NCBI RefSeq assembly: GCF_000721235.1
Contig: NZ_JOFH01000009.1
Coordinates: 1 to 64,000 of the forward strand
DNA from: Streptomyces olivaceus
Lineage (GTDB): Bacteria; Actinomycetota; Actinomycetes; Streptomycetales; Streptomycetaceae
DNA: 64,000 nucleotides
Reading direction: 5' to 3'
Shown here: positions 8,401-16,609 of the stretch, piece after piece
Layout of the letters: each line of letters starts with the position of its first letter
Position numbering within the stretch: position 1 is the first letter of the stretch
Made by a program: the position numbers and the translations under genes
Notes under the pieces: model-generated
What the model saw: only the letters and a program-made list of their open reading frames with translations
Told to the model about the DNA's origin: nothing
The model's database searches: none

Positions 8401-9902
8401 ACCCGGCGGGCGACGTCCCGTGCCGCGCCCAACAGCCGGGCGTAGGTGAGGCGTTCTCCGGCGTGCTCGACGGCGACGGCCCCACCCCCGCGGGTCGCGT
8501 GGTCGGCGATCAGGCTCAGCACCGGTCGGGCGGGGGCGGGCAGCGGCCCGCCGTCGAGGACGGCGACGGTCCGGTGCGCCCGCGGTCCGCCGAGCGGCCG
8601 GCCGGGGTCGGTGAGCGCCTGTTCCAGCAGGGCGAGCAGACCCTCCTGGAAGGCTGCCGTCTCCGCCTCCGTGTACAGGTCGGGGTTGGCGTCGACCGCG
8701 ACGCGCAGTCCGGTGCCGTCGCCGCGGTCGTAGACGTTGACCGCGAGGTCGTCGACGGGGCCCGCGGACACGTTGTGGACGGTGCTGGGGTGCCCGGCGA
8801 ACCTCAGGTCGTACTCGAACGGCATGATGTTCACGCCGGGCCCGGAGAGCCTGCGCCCGCCCCCCACCAGTTTCAGATCGCGCCGCAACCGCTCGTAGCG
8901 GTAGCGCTGGTGGGGCAGTCCGGCGCGCAGTTCGCGCGAGACGCGGGGCGCGAGGTCGCGCAGGCCGTCGTCGGGAGCCACGGGGACGCGCAGGGGCAGG
9001 ATGTTGCGCACCGTCGCGGGCACGCGCAGGGAGACCGAGCCGAGGCGGCCCGTCGCCGGCAGGCTCAGCACGATCTCCGGTGCCCCGGTGAGCCGGTGCA
9101 GGTGGGCGGCCGTCACCGCGAGCAGCACCTCGGACCAGGTGACGGACAGCTCGCGGGCGCCGGTGCGCAGCCGGTGTGCCGCGGCCGGGTCGAGGTCGGT
9201 GACGTGGCGGTGGAAGGTGTGGGCGGGCAGGGCCGAGCGGTCCGCCGGGGTGGCGACCGGCGGGTGGTCGGCGTAGCGGTCGGTCCAGTAGGTCCGGTCC
9301 TGGGTGTGCCGCGCGGAGGCCAGGTAGGCGGCTTCCTCCCCGCGGACGGAGTCCAGGGTGCCGAAGCCGCTCTCCGGTACGGGGTCGCCCGCCATGAGGC
9401 AGCTGTACACCTCGGCCACCCTGCGGGCCACGAGGGAGAGGCCGAAGCCGTCGAGGGCTATGTGGTGGACGCGGTGGTACCAGAGGTGCTCCTGAGGTCC
9501 GGTGCGCAGCAGGGCGTGGCCGAAGACCGGGCCCCGCGTGAGGTCGACGGCGCGGGCCGTGTCCCGGTCCATCCAGGCCAGGGCCGCGGCGTGCGGATCG
9601 GGCTCGGCGGTGAGGTCGGCGATGTGGGTGCGCCAGTCGCCGGCCGGAGTGGGGATCTGCCGGGGGCGGCCGGTGTCGTCGGTGTCGAAGGTGGCGTTCA
9701 GGGCCTCGGTCTCGGCGACGACGCGGTGCAGGGCCCGGTCGAAGACGGCCGTGTCGACCGGACCGGCGATGCGCAGGTACTCGGCGGTGTTGTAGGCGGG
9801 GCTCTCCGTGTCGAGCTGCTGGCCGGCCCAGATGCCCTCCTGGGCGGCCAGCAACGGACGGTGCGCGGGCGGCGGTGCGGACCGGCGGTCAGGCGTCGGC
9901 AC
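5475..9902 (-). CDS. Single-module NRPS, C-A-T-R, isonitrile lipopeptide type
   Basis: A 1475-residue enzyme. The condensation domain has HHIALDG at about 146-152. The adenylation domain has TSGSTGRPKG at about 637, NTYGPTEA and GSGKID. The carrier domain has a phosphopantetheine Ser in LGAQSLQ near 1014. The terminal reductase has GATGFVG near 1102 and a YQQSK dyad near 1257, so the product leaves by reduction. Reading the specificity positions by hand gives D-A-E-D-V-G-T-V-V-K, close to known lysine codes. This is the architecture of ScoA/Rv0101-type synthetases that acylate lysine or ornithine with isonitrile fatty acids. The start is the GTG at 9902, overlapping the ACP gene by 14 bases. 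It is the last gene of the biosynthetic run. Confidence 0.92.
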   Translation of the reverse strand: MPTPDRRSAPPPAHRPLLAAQEGIWAGQQLDTESPAYNTAEYLRIAGPVDTAVFDRALHRVVAETEALNATFDTDDTGRPRQIPTPAGDWRTHIADLTAEPDPHAAALAWMDRDTARAVDLTRGPVFGHALLRTGPQEHLWYHRVHHIALDGFGLSLVARRVAEVYSCLMAGDPVPESGFGTLDSVRGEEAAYLASARHTQDRTYWTDRYADHPPVATPADRSALPAHTFHRHVTDLDPAAAHRLRTGARELSVTWSEVLLAVTAAHLHRLTGAPEIVLSLPATGRLGSVSLRVPATVRNILPLRVPVAPDDGLRDLAPRVSRELRAGLPHQRYRYERLRRDLKLVGGGRRLSGPGVNIMPFEYDLRFAGHPSTVHNVSAGPVDDLAVNVYDRGDGTGLRVAVDANPDLYTEAETAAFQEGLLALLEQALTDPGRPLGGPRAHRTVAVLDGGPLPAPARPVLSLIADHATRGGGAVAVEHAGERLTYARLLGAARDVARRVTALGVGGGDVVAVALPRGTDAVTAVLGVLMSGAAYCPLDPKAPAERTARLLADTAPALVLTTADRAADFADHTVLPLHEPDPAPAGAHTSSAKGDSAGAGSTARRRSELGPLDGHESQGPGPRHFAAPAVEDPAYVLHTSGSTGRPKGVQVSHGALAHFVAAATHRYGLRREDRVLQFAPLHFDASVEEIFLTLCAGATLVIRPDDMTESVPGFLDACARLRVTVLDLPTAYWHEVAHTVSTGAAALPRAVRTVVVGGEPALPERVERWRKAVGTSVALLNTYGPTEATVVATVAGLHDPGLGTGDVPVGLPLPGTRAAVLDGELYLLGPALADGYRPEVPDSARFAPLTALPDGPRAYRTGDLVRIGEDGQLRHLGRADDEFKISGQRVQPAEVESALLFHPGVREAAVAGQVLPDGTRRLVARLVPEGPAPSAADVREHLRARLPAAMVPSAVEFVGRLPRTGSGKIDRAALAAPPARRAPTTGSPLEQTVTGVWCRILGIDAVAVDDDVFDLGAQSLQAIQAANRLGTELGRDVKVAWLFQHPTAGGLARFLAQGQQPRAAGPAGLPPALLADARLDPDIRPGTRSAPRDAPRRILLTGATGFVGAHLLAQLLSDTGAEIVCTVRAADVPEATGRVHAALARHGITLDERTSARLTALPADLAHPGLGLPPDTLAGLAASCDAVFHNAATVSIMRDYATLRAANVESTRRLVRLAAVHATPLHYVSTLSVAPPASRAPEVPEAFLPPHEGLRHGYQQSKWAAERLLQQAAERGLPVTVHRLGRVIGRAGTGGVNERDFLWSVLRAGIPEGIVPELFEDEIWTPVDFVARALVHLSLTPETAATGPVFHHATLPRVRLADVYDWVRAYGYPVRALPLARWRERLPRSADVAATTLAFFDAAEPNAAGPDSTGLDSHDRTTATELRLGHVRADRVRAGLAGSGITCPPVDRALFFRHLDHCVTAGVLPAPAAK

Positions 9903-10146
9903 GGTTCGCCCCTTGCGTGCGTTCGGTGAGCAGCTGCCACCACTGGGCGAAGGAGGTGCGCTCGGCGAGGTCGACGAAGCTGATGTCGGCGCCCGCCGCC
10001 TGCCAGCGCTCCAGCAGGGTGACGATGCGCAGGGAGTCAAGACCCGAGTCCAAAGGGCTGTCCTCCAGGTCGACTTCGCCGGGCTCCAGGAACAGGCACT
10101 CCGCGAGGTCCGCGCGGAAGCCGTCCAGGGTGATGGGTTCGGGCAT
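9889..10146 (-). CDS. Acyl carrier protein of isonitrile pathway
   Basis: An 85-residue stand-alone carrier protein with the 4'-phosphopantetheine attachment Ser in SGLDSLRIV near residue 38. It should carry the fatty acyl chain while the ligase, thioesterase-like protein and dioxygenase build the isonitrile, as ScoC/Rv0100 does. The start is the ATG at 10146 after an AGAGAG stretch. It overlaps the start of the NRPS gene, so the two are probably translated together. A 96-base gap separates it from the acyl ligase. Confidence 0.93.
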   Translation of the reverse strand: MPEPITLDGFRADLAECLFLEPGEVDLEDSPLDSGLDSLRIVTLLERWQAAGADISFVDLAERTSFAQWWQLLTERTQGANRADA

Positions 10147-10242
10147 CTTGGCTCTCTCTTCAGTGACTCGTCCGGTGAGGGGCCGCGGCTCGCCGGCCCG
10201 CCCGTGTCGTGGCCGAGTCGGGCGGCCGTGCGGACGGGCCGG

Positions 10243-11826
10243 TCAGTTGACCTTGCGCGCGGAGTCGTTCCAGAAGCGGTCGCGCAGCTCCCGGCGCAGG
10301 ATCTTGCCGCTGGGGTTGCGCGGGATACGGTCGGTGAACTCGTAGCTCGCGGGCAGTTTGAACGCCGCGAGGCGCGGGACGAGGAACGTGTGCAGGTCCC
10401 GGGGGCTGGGCCGCTCGCCTGCCGCGGGTACGACGAAGACGTGCACCTTCTCTCCCCAGCGCGCGTCGGGGACGCCGACGACGACCGCCTCTCCCACCCC
10501 GGGGTGGTGTTCCAGCACGTTCTCGATCTCGGCGGGGTAGACGTTCTCACCGGCGACGAGGATCGCGTCCTTGATCCGGTCGCGGATGAAGACGTAGCCC
10601 TCCCGGTCGACGTACCCCGCATCACCGGTGTGGACCCAGCCGTCGACGAGCGTCTCGGCCGTCTTCTCGGGCAGTCCCCAGTACTCGACCATCCGGGCGG
10701 GCGTGTGCAGGCAGACCTCCCCCACCGCCCCCGGCGGCAGTTCACGTCCCCGGTGGTCGATCACCTTGGCACGCACGCCGGGGTAGGGGCGGCCGGCGGC
10801 CTGCATGAGCGGTCCGCCGGGGACGTGGGCGGCCGGTGGCAGGCAGACGGCGGTGTTGCCGGTCTCGGTCAGCCCGTAGATCTGGGCGAACTCGCAGTCC
10901 AGGACGGTGAGGCTCTCCTCGAGGAGGGCCTCCGAGATCGGTGAGCCGCCGTAGACCGTCTTGCGCAGGGTGCTGAAGTCCTGCGCGCTCACTCCGGGTT
11001 CGTTCAGCATCATGCGGAGCATGGCGGGCACCACGCAGGCGGTGGTGATGCCGAGGTCGCGGATCAGGTCCACGGCCTGCCGGGCGGCGAAGGCCCGCAT
11101 CGCCACCACGGTCGTACCGGCGTTGAAGTTCTGGGTGGCCCACCACAGCCCTCCGACGTGGAAGCCGGGAATCCCGATCAGCGCGAGGTCGCCCGCCCGC
11201 CAGTCGATCCAGTCCAGTCCCTCGCTCGCGAGGCCGTCGCGGATCGCGAAGAAGCTCCGGTGGGCGAGGACGACGCCTTTGGGCAGACCGGTGGTGCCGC
11301 TGGTGTAGAGCTGGGCGACCGGCGTGTCGGGAGTGGCCTCGAACTCCGTTTCGCCGTCAGGGTGTTGCGCACGCCAGCTGCGGATCGAGGTCACCGGTAC
11401 GACGGTCTCCGGCGGCTCGGTCGGCATGCCTTCGACGATCGGGGTGAACTCGTCCTCCAGGAACAGCAGCCGGGTGCCCGAGTCCTGGAGGATGTGGCTC
11501 ACCTCGGGTGCGGTGAGCCGCCAGTTGACCGGGACCAGCACGGTGCCGGTCTTGGCGCAGGCGAAGAGGACCTCGTAGTAGTGCTCCGACTCCTTGCCCA
11601 GGTAGGCCACCCGGTCGCCCTCGCCGAGGCCCGCGGTGCGCAGGGCGTGGGCCATGCGGTTGCTCTCGCGGTGCAGGTCGGCGTACGTCACGGTGCGGCC
11701 CTCGCAGATCACCGCCGTGGCCTCGGGCTGCCGTGCGGCGTGGAAGCGCGCCGTGTGGACGAGGGTGCCAGGTTCGGGGTGGTGGACCCTCGCGCTTTGC
11801 GGCCGGGGCGCTGTGGATGTCTCCAT
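10243..11826 (-). CDS. Fatty acyl-ACP ligase, FadD10/ScoB type
   Basis: A 527-residue member of the ANL adenylate-forming superfamily. The P-loop reads YTSGTTGLPKG, the A5 motif is QIYGLTETG, the hinge region is HTGDAGYVDREGY, and the C-terminal Lys lies in RNPSGKILRRELR. In the isonitrile lipopeptide pathway this enzyme activates a medium-chain fatty acid and loads it on the ACP, as FadD10 (Rv0099) does. The start is the ATG at 11826 (METSTAP) after a GGAGG site; the longer frame to 11901 overlaps the upstream gene and is less likely. It lies between the FcoT-like gene and the ACP gene, the expected order. Confidence 0.92.
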   Translation of the reverse strand: METSTAPRPQSARVHHPEPGTLVHTARFHAARQPEATAVICEGRTVTYADLHRESNRMAHALRTAGLGEGDRVAYLGKESEHYYEVLFACAKTGTVLVPVNWRLTAPEVSHILQDSGTRLLFLEDEFTPIVEGMPTEPPETVVPVTSIRSWRAQHPDGETEFEATPDTPVAQLYTSGTTGLPKGVVLAHRSFFAIRDGLASEGLDWIDWRAGDLALIGIPGFHVGGLWWATQNFNAGTTVVAMRAFAARQAVDLIRDLGITTACVVPAMLRMMLNEPGVSAQDFSTLRKTVYGGSPISEALLEESLTVLDCEFAQIYGLTETGNTAVCLPPAAHVPGGPLMQAAGRPYPGVRAKVIDHRGRELPPGAVGEVCLHTPARMVEYWGLPEKTAETLVDGWVHTGDAGYVDREGYVFIRDRIKDAILVAGENVYPAEIENVLEHHPGVGEAVVVGVPDARWGEKVHVFVVPAAGERPSPRDLHTFLVPRLAAFKLPASYEFTDRIPRNPSGKILRRELRDRFWNDSARKVN

Positions 11827-11848
11827 GAGAGCTCTGCCTCCGGTGTGT

Positions 11849-12397
11849 TCAGGTGATGTTGACGAACGCGAGGGTCGCCTCGCCGTCGCACCGACCGCCA
11901 TGGGCGTCCTGGTAGCGGAAGGCGGTCCGGGCGTGGAGGAAGGGGCTGCCGCCGCCGGGGGCGCGCCGGGTCACGGAGCGGAACTCCAACTCCCCGGTGA
12001 ACGCACGGGGGTCGACGGGCCGCCTGAAGTGGGACGCGAGGCGGGCGATGAGGATGTCCGGGAGCTGGTGGCGCCAGAAGTCGTCGAGGGTCCAGTCCTC
12101 GAAGCCGGTCAGCAGTCCTTCCTTCACGGACTTGGCGACCAGGTAGTACATCATCTGGTTGTAGGCGATGTTGGCTTCGACCGAATTCAGGTGGCCGGTG
12201 TCGTCGATGTAGCAGGACTCGGCGATCGTGAACGCGCAGCGGGCGGCGGCGAGTCCGCCGGCCGCCGTGGTCTCGGCGGACTTCAGGTACTTGCAGTGCG
12301 GTTTGTAGGGCTCCAGGACCCGGGCCAGCAGTTCCTCGTCGGTGGGGTACGACGGGGCGGACGGAGCGTCGGTGCGGTCGGTGGCGGAGGCGTTCAC
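11849..12397 (-). CDS. FcoT-like thioesterase of isonitrile pathway
   Basis: A 182-residue hot-dog-fold protein with the conserved core [17 protein letters not shown] followed by AYNQMMYY, matching the FcoT-like family (Rv0098, ScoD). In studied systems this protein adds glycine to an enoyl-ACP and releases the N-carboxymethyl-3-aminoacyl product. The start is a GTG at 12397 forming a GTGA overlap with the dioxygenase stop. It occurs next to the ligase, ACP and TauD-like genes as in Mycobacterium, which makes the pathway call stronger than the protein alone would. Confidence 0.9.
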   Translation of the reverse strand: MNASATDRTDAPSAPSYPTDEELLARVLEPYKPHCKYLKSAETTAAGGLAAARCAFTIAESCYIDDTGHLNSVEANIAYNQMMYYLVAKSVKEGLLTGFEDWTLDDFWRHQLPDILIARLASHFRRPVDPRAFTGELEFRSVTRRAPGGGSPFLHARTAFRYQDAHGGRCDGEATLAFVNIT

Positions 12398-13284
12398 GCG
12401 GCGGGCATCCCCTCGTACAGCTTGCACTCGTCGTGGACGGTGACGCGGTGGGAGACGGTCGGTTCCGGGGTCGTGGTGTGGCGGGCGCGGTGGATGAGGC
12501 TGCGGTTGTCCCAGACCAGCAGGTCGCCCTTCTCGAAGCTCTGGAGATGGATGCCCTCGTGCTCGAAGGTGTCGTCGAGCTGGCCGGTGGCCTCGAAGAG
12601 GCGCTTGAGCAGTTCCTCGTCGAGCGGTGCGCCGTCCGCGTCCTCGATGCCGACGGTGAAGCCCTCGCTGAGGTAGAGGACCGTTTCGCCGGTCATGGGG
12701 TGGGTGAAGGCGGTGGGCCGGACGACGGGTGGGGTCCTGGTCTCGACCTCTTCGAGGATCTCGGAGATCGGGCGGTAGACGTCGTGCGGGCGGATCTTGA
12801 AGTACTTGCGCACGGAGTGCCGGCAGCGCGTTCCGGCGATCTCCTTCTTCAGCTCCCCGGGCAGCCGTTCGTACGCCCGTCCCATGTCGATGAAGTAGGT
12901 GCCGCGGTTCTGCTCCGGAACGACCTGCGGATGGATCAGGGTGATGCCGAAGGGGTCGGGCATGAACTGGTAGTCGGCGTGCCAGAACTTGCCGGTCTTC
13001 GGCACTCCGATCTGCTTGCCGTTCTCCGGCACGTTGGAGGAGACGAATATCTCCGGGACGTCCGGGTGCTGGTACATCGGTTCGTAGTAGGTCTCGGGGC
13101 GGCCGAGGCGCCGGCCGAGGGCGAGGAACTGCTCCGGGGTGAGGTCCTGGCCCTTCAGGACGGCGATCTTCTTCGTGTAGACGGTCTGCTTGAGCGTCCC
13201 GATGTCCGTGTCGGACGCGGTGGTGTGGTCGAAGTCCTCGACGGTGACGCCGAGTACGGCGCCTGGCTGGTCCGTGATCTGCAT
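12394..13284 (-). CDS. TauD-like Fe(II)/2-oxoglutarate dioxygenase, isonitrile-forming
   Basis: A 296-residue TauD/TfdA-family dioxygenase. The facial triad is visible as FWHADYQ (His-x-Asp, near residues 107-109) and a distal His in LIHRARH, with a nearby Arg for 2-oxoglutarate in VSHRVTVHD. By homology to ScoE/Rv0097 it would oxidise the N-carboxymethyl-3-aminoacyl product to an isonitrile with loss of the carboxyl group. The start is the ATG at 13284 (MQITDQPG); the frame stays open far upstream but that overlaps the MFS gene. It is coupled to the FcoT-like gene by a GTGA overlap. Confidence 0.92.
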   Translation of the reverse strand: MQITDQPGAVLGVTVEDFDHTTASDTDIGTLKQTVYTKKIAVLKGQDLTPEQFLALGRRLGRPETYYEPMYQHPDVPEIFVSSNVPENGKQIGVPKTGKFWHADYQFMPDPFGITLIHPQVVPEQNRGTYFIDMGRAYERLPGELKKEIAGTRCRHSVRKYFKIRPHDVYRPISEILEEVETRTPPVVRPTAFTHPMTGETVLYLSEGFTVGIEDADGAPLDEELLKRLFEATGQLDDTFEHEGIHLQSFEKGDLLVWDNRSLIHRARHTTTPEPTVSHRVTVHDECKLYEGMPAA

Positions 13285-13328
13285 GACTGCCGGTCCTCTC
13301 GTGGAGCTCAGACGTTGGTGGGCGGTGT

Positions 13329-14708
13329 TCATACGACGGCGTTCGTGGTTCTGCGCAAGGTCAGGGTCAGGGTGAGCGGTACGCCGCAGCACAGGACGGC
13401 CGCGACCGCGAACACGGCTCCGCGTATGCCCGCCAACAGGGCTTCGTCCGACGGGCCTTGCCCGACGCCCGACGACAGGGCGATCAGCAGGGCGAGGCCG
13501 ACCGCGCCGCCCGCCTGGAGGGCCGTGGAGGCCATGCCGGAGGCCACGCCCTGGTCGTCGGCGGCAATTCCCGACGCGGCGACGATCCACATGCCGGTCC
13601 AGGCGGCGCCCTGACCCAGTCCCAGCAGCACGATCCCCGGCAGCAGCAGTACGTACGGGCCGTCCCCGGTGAGCGCGAGCCCGAGGGCGGCGGCCCCCGC
13701 CCCGCCCAGCGCCATGCCGCCGACCAGCATGGCCCGCACCCCGACGCGGGCCACGGCCCGTGCACCGGCCTGGGTGCCCAGGGCGGTCACCACCGCCGGC
13801 ACGAGGAACGCCAGGCCGGTCGCCAACGCGCCGTAGCCGCGCACGTTCTGGAAGTACAGGGTCAGGAAGTAGGGCAGCGAACTGAAGGTGGCGCTGTACA
13901 GGGCGGTGATCGCCATCGCGGCGACCAGCCTCCGGTGGGCGAAGAGCCGGGCCGGGACCAGGGGGTCGCGCGAGCGGGTCTCGACGAGGACGAAGACGCT
14001 CAGCAGCGTGACCGAGAGCGCCGCGCTCAGCAGGGCGGACGGGCCGGCCCAGCCCGCGTCGGGCGCGTGCACCAACAGGAACACGAACAGGGTGATTCCG
14101 CCGGTGGCGGCCAGCGCGCCGGTGACGTCGAACCGTCGGGCGCCACCGCGCGGACCGTCCGCGGGGAAGAGCCGCAGCCCCGCCCACGCCAGCCCCGCCG
14201 CCACGGGCACGTTGACGAAGAACACCGACGGCCAGCCGAACGCCTCCACGAGCACTCCGCCCAGCAGCGATCCGAAGCAGAGGCCGCCGGCCCCCGCGGC
14301 ACCCCAGACCGCCAGGGCCCGGTTCCGGGCGGGTCCCTCGGCATAGAGCGTGTTGATCAGGGCGAGGGTGGCCGGGAACAGCAGCGAGCCGCCGACTCCC
14401 TGCAGCGCGCGGGCCGCGACCAGCATCCATGCCGACTCCGTCACTCCGCCCAGCAGTGACGACCCGGCGTAGACGAGGGCCGCCGCGACGAAGGTGCGGC
14501 GCCGGCCCAGCAGATCGGCCGTCCGGCCGCCCAGCAGCAGGAAGCCGCCCGTCGTCACGACGTAGGCGCTCACCACCCACTGCAGGTTGTGCGGTGAGAA
14601 GCCCAGACCGGCGCCGATCTCGGGCAGGGCCACGTAGACGATGTTGTAGTCGAGAGCGATGACCAGCTGGGCCAACGCCAGAACCAGAAGCGACCGTCGT
14701 GCCCGCAC
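13329..14708 (-). CDS. MFS transporter, DHA2-type exporter
   Basis: A 459-residue, probably 14-helix major facilitator. Visible family features are [14 protein letters not shown] in helix 1, [12 protein letters not shown] in loop 2-3 and [20 protein letters not shown] for the drug/proton antiport motif. It is a likely exporter of the lipopeptide made by the neighbours. The start is the GTG at 14708 after GAGGG; earlier starts would cover the hairpin at 14741-14762. It sits between the dioxygenase gene and the Asp/Asn-hydroxylase-type gene on the same strand. Confidence 0.9.
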   Translation of the reverse strand: MRARRSLLVLALAQLVIALDYNIVYVALPEIGAGLGFSPHNLQWVVSAYVVTTGGFLLLGGRTADLLGRRRTFVAAALVYAGSSLLGGVTESAWMLVAARALQGVGGSLLFPATLALINTLYAEGPARNRALAVWGAAGAGGLCFGSLLGGVLVEAFGWPSVFFVNVPVAAGLAWAGLRLFPADGPRGGARRFDVTGALAATGGITLFVFLLVHAPDAGWAGPSALLSAALSVTLLSVFVLVETRSRDPLVPARLFAHRRLVAAMAITALYSATFSSLPYFLTLYFQNVRGYGALATGLAFLVPAVVTALGTQAGARAVARVGVRAMLVGGMALGGAGAAALGLALTGDGPYVLLLPGIVLLGLGQGAAWTGMWIVAASGIAADDQGVASGMASTALQAGGAVGLALLIALSSGVGQGPSDEALLAGIRGAVFAVAAVLCCGVPLTLTLTLRRTTNAVV

Positions 14709-14733
14709 TGGTCGAGATCCCTCCCCTGCACAG

Positions 14734-14762
14734 AAAAATACCGGCGGCAAGACGACTGCCGG
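14734..14762 (-). terminator. Intra-operon hairpin with T-tract
   Basis: On the minus strand a CCGGCA...TGCCGCCGG stem-loop (14741-14762) is followed by TATTTTT. It lies between the hydroxylase stop (14790) and the MFS start (14708). Factor-independent termination or attenuation here would make the hydroxylase transcript more abundant than the rest of the operon. The stem is short, so this is tentative. Confidence 0.45.
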
Positions 14763-14789
14763 ATGGCGCGCGGTGCCGTTGTCAGGCGG

Positions 14790-15545
14790 TCAGAGGTCTT
14801 CCATGAGTCGCCGGACCTCCGTGATGAGAACCGTGAGGGCCCGGCGCTCCGGAACAGTCGTCTCCGGGTGCCACAGGTCTACGAGCAGGCATGTCCGTGG
14901 CCTGTCGCCGCTGTTGCGCGCCTCATGCTCGAAGGAGTAGTCGAAGAGGAGGCACTTCCCCTCTTCCCAGGAACGGGTTTCGCCCGCCACGGTGATACTG
15001 CAGCCGTCCGGGATGTCGACGGCGAGATGCAGATTGATGCTGAAGTTCCACAGGTCGCAGTGCGGCGCGATGACCGCCCCCGGCAGCAACGTCGAGAAAT
15101 GGCATTCCAGCAGAGGACATATCTTCTCGGTGCCGACGGCGAATTCTTCGAGGACCCGGTACGCCGTGGGCACGGTGTCCGCCGACTCCGCGACGAGTCC
15201 TCCGCCCCGGTAGAGGTAGAGGGCCTGCCAGTTCTCCTGCCGGGTCAGATAGTGCTCGTAGTCGGCGAACACGTCCCGGCGGCCCGACCAGGCCGCGGTC
15301 AGCTCGTCCTTGATCACCGGGTGCGCGGCCTCGAACGCCGCGACGACCGGGGCCAGTTCCGGATGCCCCGTCGGCTCGTGCCAGGGGGTCGGGGAGATTC
15401 CGGGCAGGATCCACCTGGCTCCCGCCTGGAGGGGGCGCCGTGCCGGGCCTCCCCCGGGCTCCAGCATCCGCTCCACGCGGCTGAGGGAGTCCGCGCCGTA
15501 CTCCGCCCTGATCGCCTGGAAGGCGTGCTCCGTCTCGGGTGTCAT
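14790..15545 (-). CDS. Aspartyl/asparaginyl beta-hydroxylase-type dioxygenase
   Basis: A 251-residue Fe(II)/2-oxoglutarate dioxygenase of the aspartyl/asparaginyl beta-hydroxylase fold. The metal ligands are apparent as HCD in VIAPHCDLWN and the distal His in DYSFEHEARN, with the cosubstrate Arg in DRPRTCLLVDLWHP. Such proteins in biosynthetic clusters hydroxylate amino acids or peptides. It is the first gene of the biosynthetic run, directly behind the ECF-type promoter at 15600-15630, and is not part of the minimal five-gene isonitrile set, so it may hydroxylate the lysine/ornithine core. The start is the ATG at 15545 after AGGAGAGG. Confidence 0.9.
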   Translation of the reverse strand: MTPETEHAFQAIRAEYGADSLSRVERMLEPGGGPARRPLQAGARWILPGISPTPWHEPTGHPELAPVVAAFEAAHPVIKDELTAAWSGRRDVFADYEHYLTRQENWQALYLYRGGGLVAESADTVPTAYRVLEEFAVGTEKICPLLECHFSTLLPGAVIAPHCDLWNFSINLHLAVDIPDGCSITVAGETRSWEEGKCLLFDYSFEHEARNSGDRPRTCLLVDLWHPETTVPERRALTVLITEVRRLMEDL

Positions 15546-15599
15546 GCGGCCTCTCCTGTGTCGCGCCCACCGTGGCCGGTTGCCGGGCCGGTGTCGCAT

Positions 15600-15630
15600 C
15601 AGTAGTCGGGGGGCGAGGCCGCAGAGTTCC
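15600..15630 (-). promoter_or_regulatory. ECF-type promoter, copy B (biosynthetic run)
   Basis: GGAAC (15626-15630) and CGACTACTG (15600-15608) on the minus strand are 17 bases apart, identical in boxes and spacing to copy A. The -10-like box ends 54 bases before the hydroxylase start at 15545 and would drive hydroxylase, exporter, dioxygenase, FcoT-like protein, ligase, ACP and NRPS. Confidence 0.78.
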
Positions 15631-15768
15631 CGCTGCGTCCGGTCGGTTTCTGGCCGGTGCGGATACGGGTGCGGGTCGTTCCGCCGGTGCGGGGTCGTCC
15701 GGTGCGCCGTCGGGCTCCCGGCGGCACGGCCGTTGCAGGCAGGCGTGCCGCCGGGAGTTCCTCCGTGG

Positions 15769-16371
15769 TCAGGCCGCGACGGCGCTCAGCGCCTCGGCCT
15801 CCCGCAGCAGCCGCTCCAGACTGACGCGGGCGCGGGACACCCTGGAGCGGACCGTGCCGACGGGACAGCCGACGAAGCCGGCCGTCTCCTCGTACGACAG
15901 TCCGACGACCTGGGTCAGCAGAAACGCCTCCCGGCGTTCGCCGGGCAGGCTCTCCAGGAGTTCGAGCAGCGCCACGCCGTCGTCGAAGCCCGGCAGGCCG
16001 CGCGGCTGGGCGCGTTCCTGTGCCGCGTGCCAGTCGACGGCGTCCGCGATCCGGGGACGGGCCGAGGCGCGGCGCAGGCTGTCCACCACCGCGCGGCGGG
16101 CGATCGACAGCAGCCACGTACGGGCCGAGGACCGGCCCTCGAAGTGGTGCAGGCTGCCGAACGCCCGCACGAAGGTGTCCTGGGTCAGGTCGTGGGCGGC
16201 CTGGGGGTCGCCGCTGAGGTAGGTGACGTAGCGCAGCACGTCGCCGTGGAGCGCGCGGACGAAGCGGTCGGCGGCGTCGGGATCGCCTCCCCGGGCAGCC
16301 AGTGCCCAGGCGGTCGCCGACGCGTCCGCGGAGGCACGGCCCGCCCCGGAGGCGGGCAGGACGGAGATCAT
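15769..16371 (-). CDS. ECF RNA polymerase sigma factor
   Basis: A 200-residue ECF sigma factor. Region 2 includes RYVTYLSGDPQAAHDLTQDTF and ARTWLLSIARR; region 4 includes LPGERREAFLLTQVVGLSY and VGCPVGTVRSRVSRAR. No anti-sigma gene with a zinc-finger motif is visible beside it. It is placed between the biosynthetic run and the copper genes, all of which carry the GGAAC-N17-CGACTACTG site, so it is the best candidate to read that promoter. No copy of the site is seen upstream of the sigma gene itself. The start is the ATG at 16371; a GTG at 16374 is an alternative. Confidence 0.93.
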   Translation of the reverse strand: MISVLPASGAGRASADASATAWALAARGGDPDAADRFVRALHGDVLRYVTYLSGDPQAAHDLTQDTFVRAFGSLHHFEGRSSARTWLLSIARRAVVDSLRRASARPRIADAVDWHAAQERAQPRGLPGFDDGVALLELLESLPGERREAFLLTQVVGLSYEETAGFVGCPVGTVRSRVSRARVSLERLLREAEALSAVAA

Positions 16372-16609
16372 CACGTGATGTCCTTCTCGGGTCTTCCGGC
16401 GTCCGGCCGCCAAGGGGCACGGTTCACCGGGTACTTGGGTGCGTCCGTACGCGAGAGGTACGGCGATGCCCGGAGCCCCCAGGGGGCCGACCGCTCGCGG
16501 CGGCACAAGAGCGCGGCGAGACGAGGGACGGGGCCGCCGGCCGGGCGCTGCGTGCGCGCGAGGGCGGCGCAGGCTCGTGGCGAGGTGGCTCCGGGTGACT
16601 CCTGCTGTC
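16372..16609. other. Noncoding gap between sigma factor and membrane protein genes
   Basis: No convincing gene is visible. A GCTGTC-6-GACAGC hairpin at 16604-16621 overlaps the stop codon of the membrane protein gene and could end its transcript. A promoter for the sigma gene should lie here, but no clear boxes were found. Confidence 0.4.

Noticed and set aside
5343..9929. Very long plus-strand open frame (1528 codons) over the NRPS gene
   Set aside because: It is the shadow of the high-GC NRPS coding strand: no domain, no ribosome-binding site, and composition of a frame opposite a real gene. The minus strand has all NRPS motifs.
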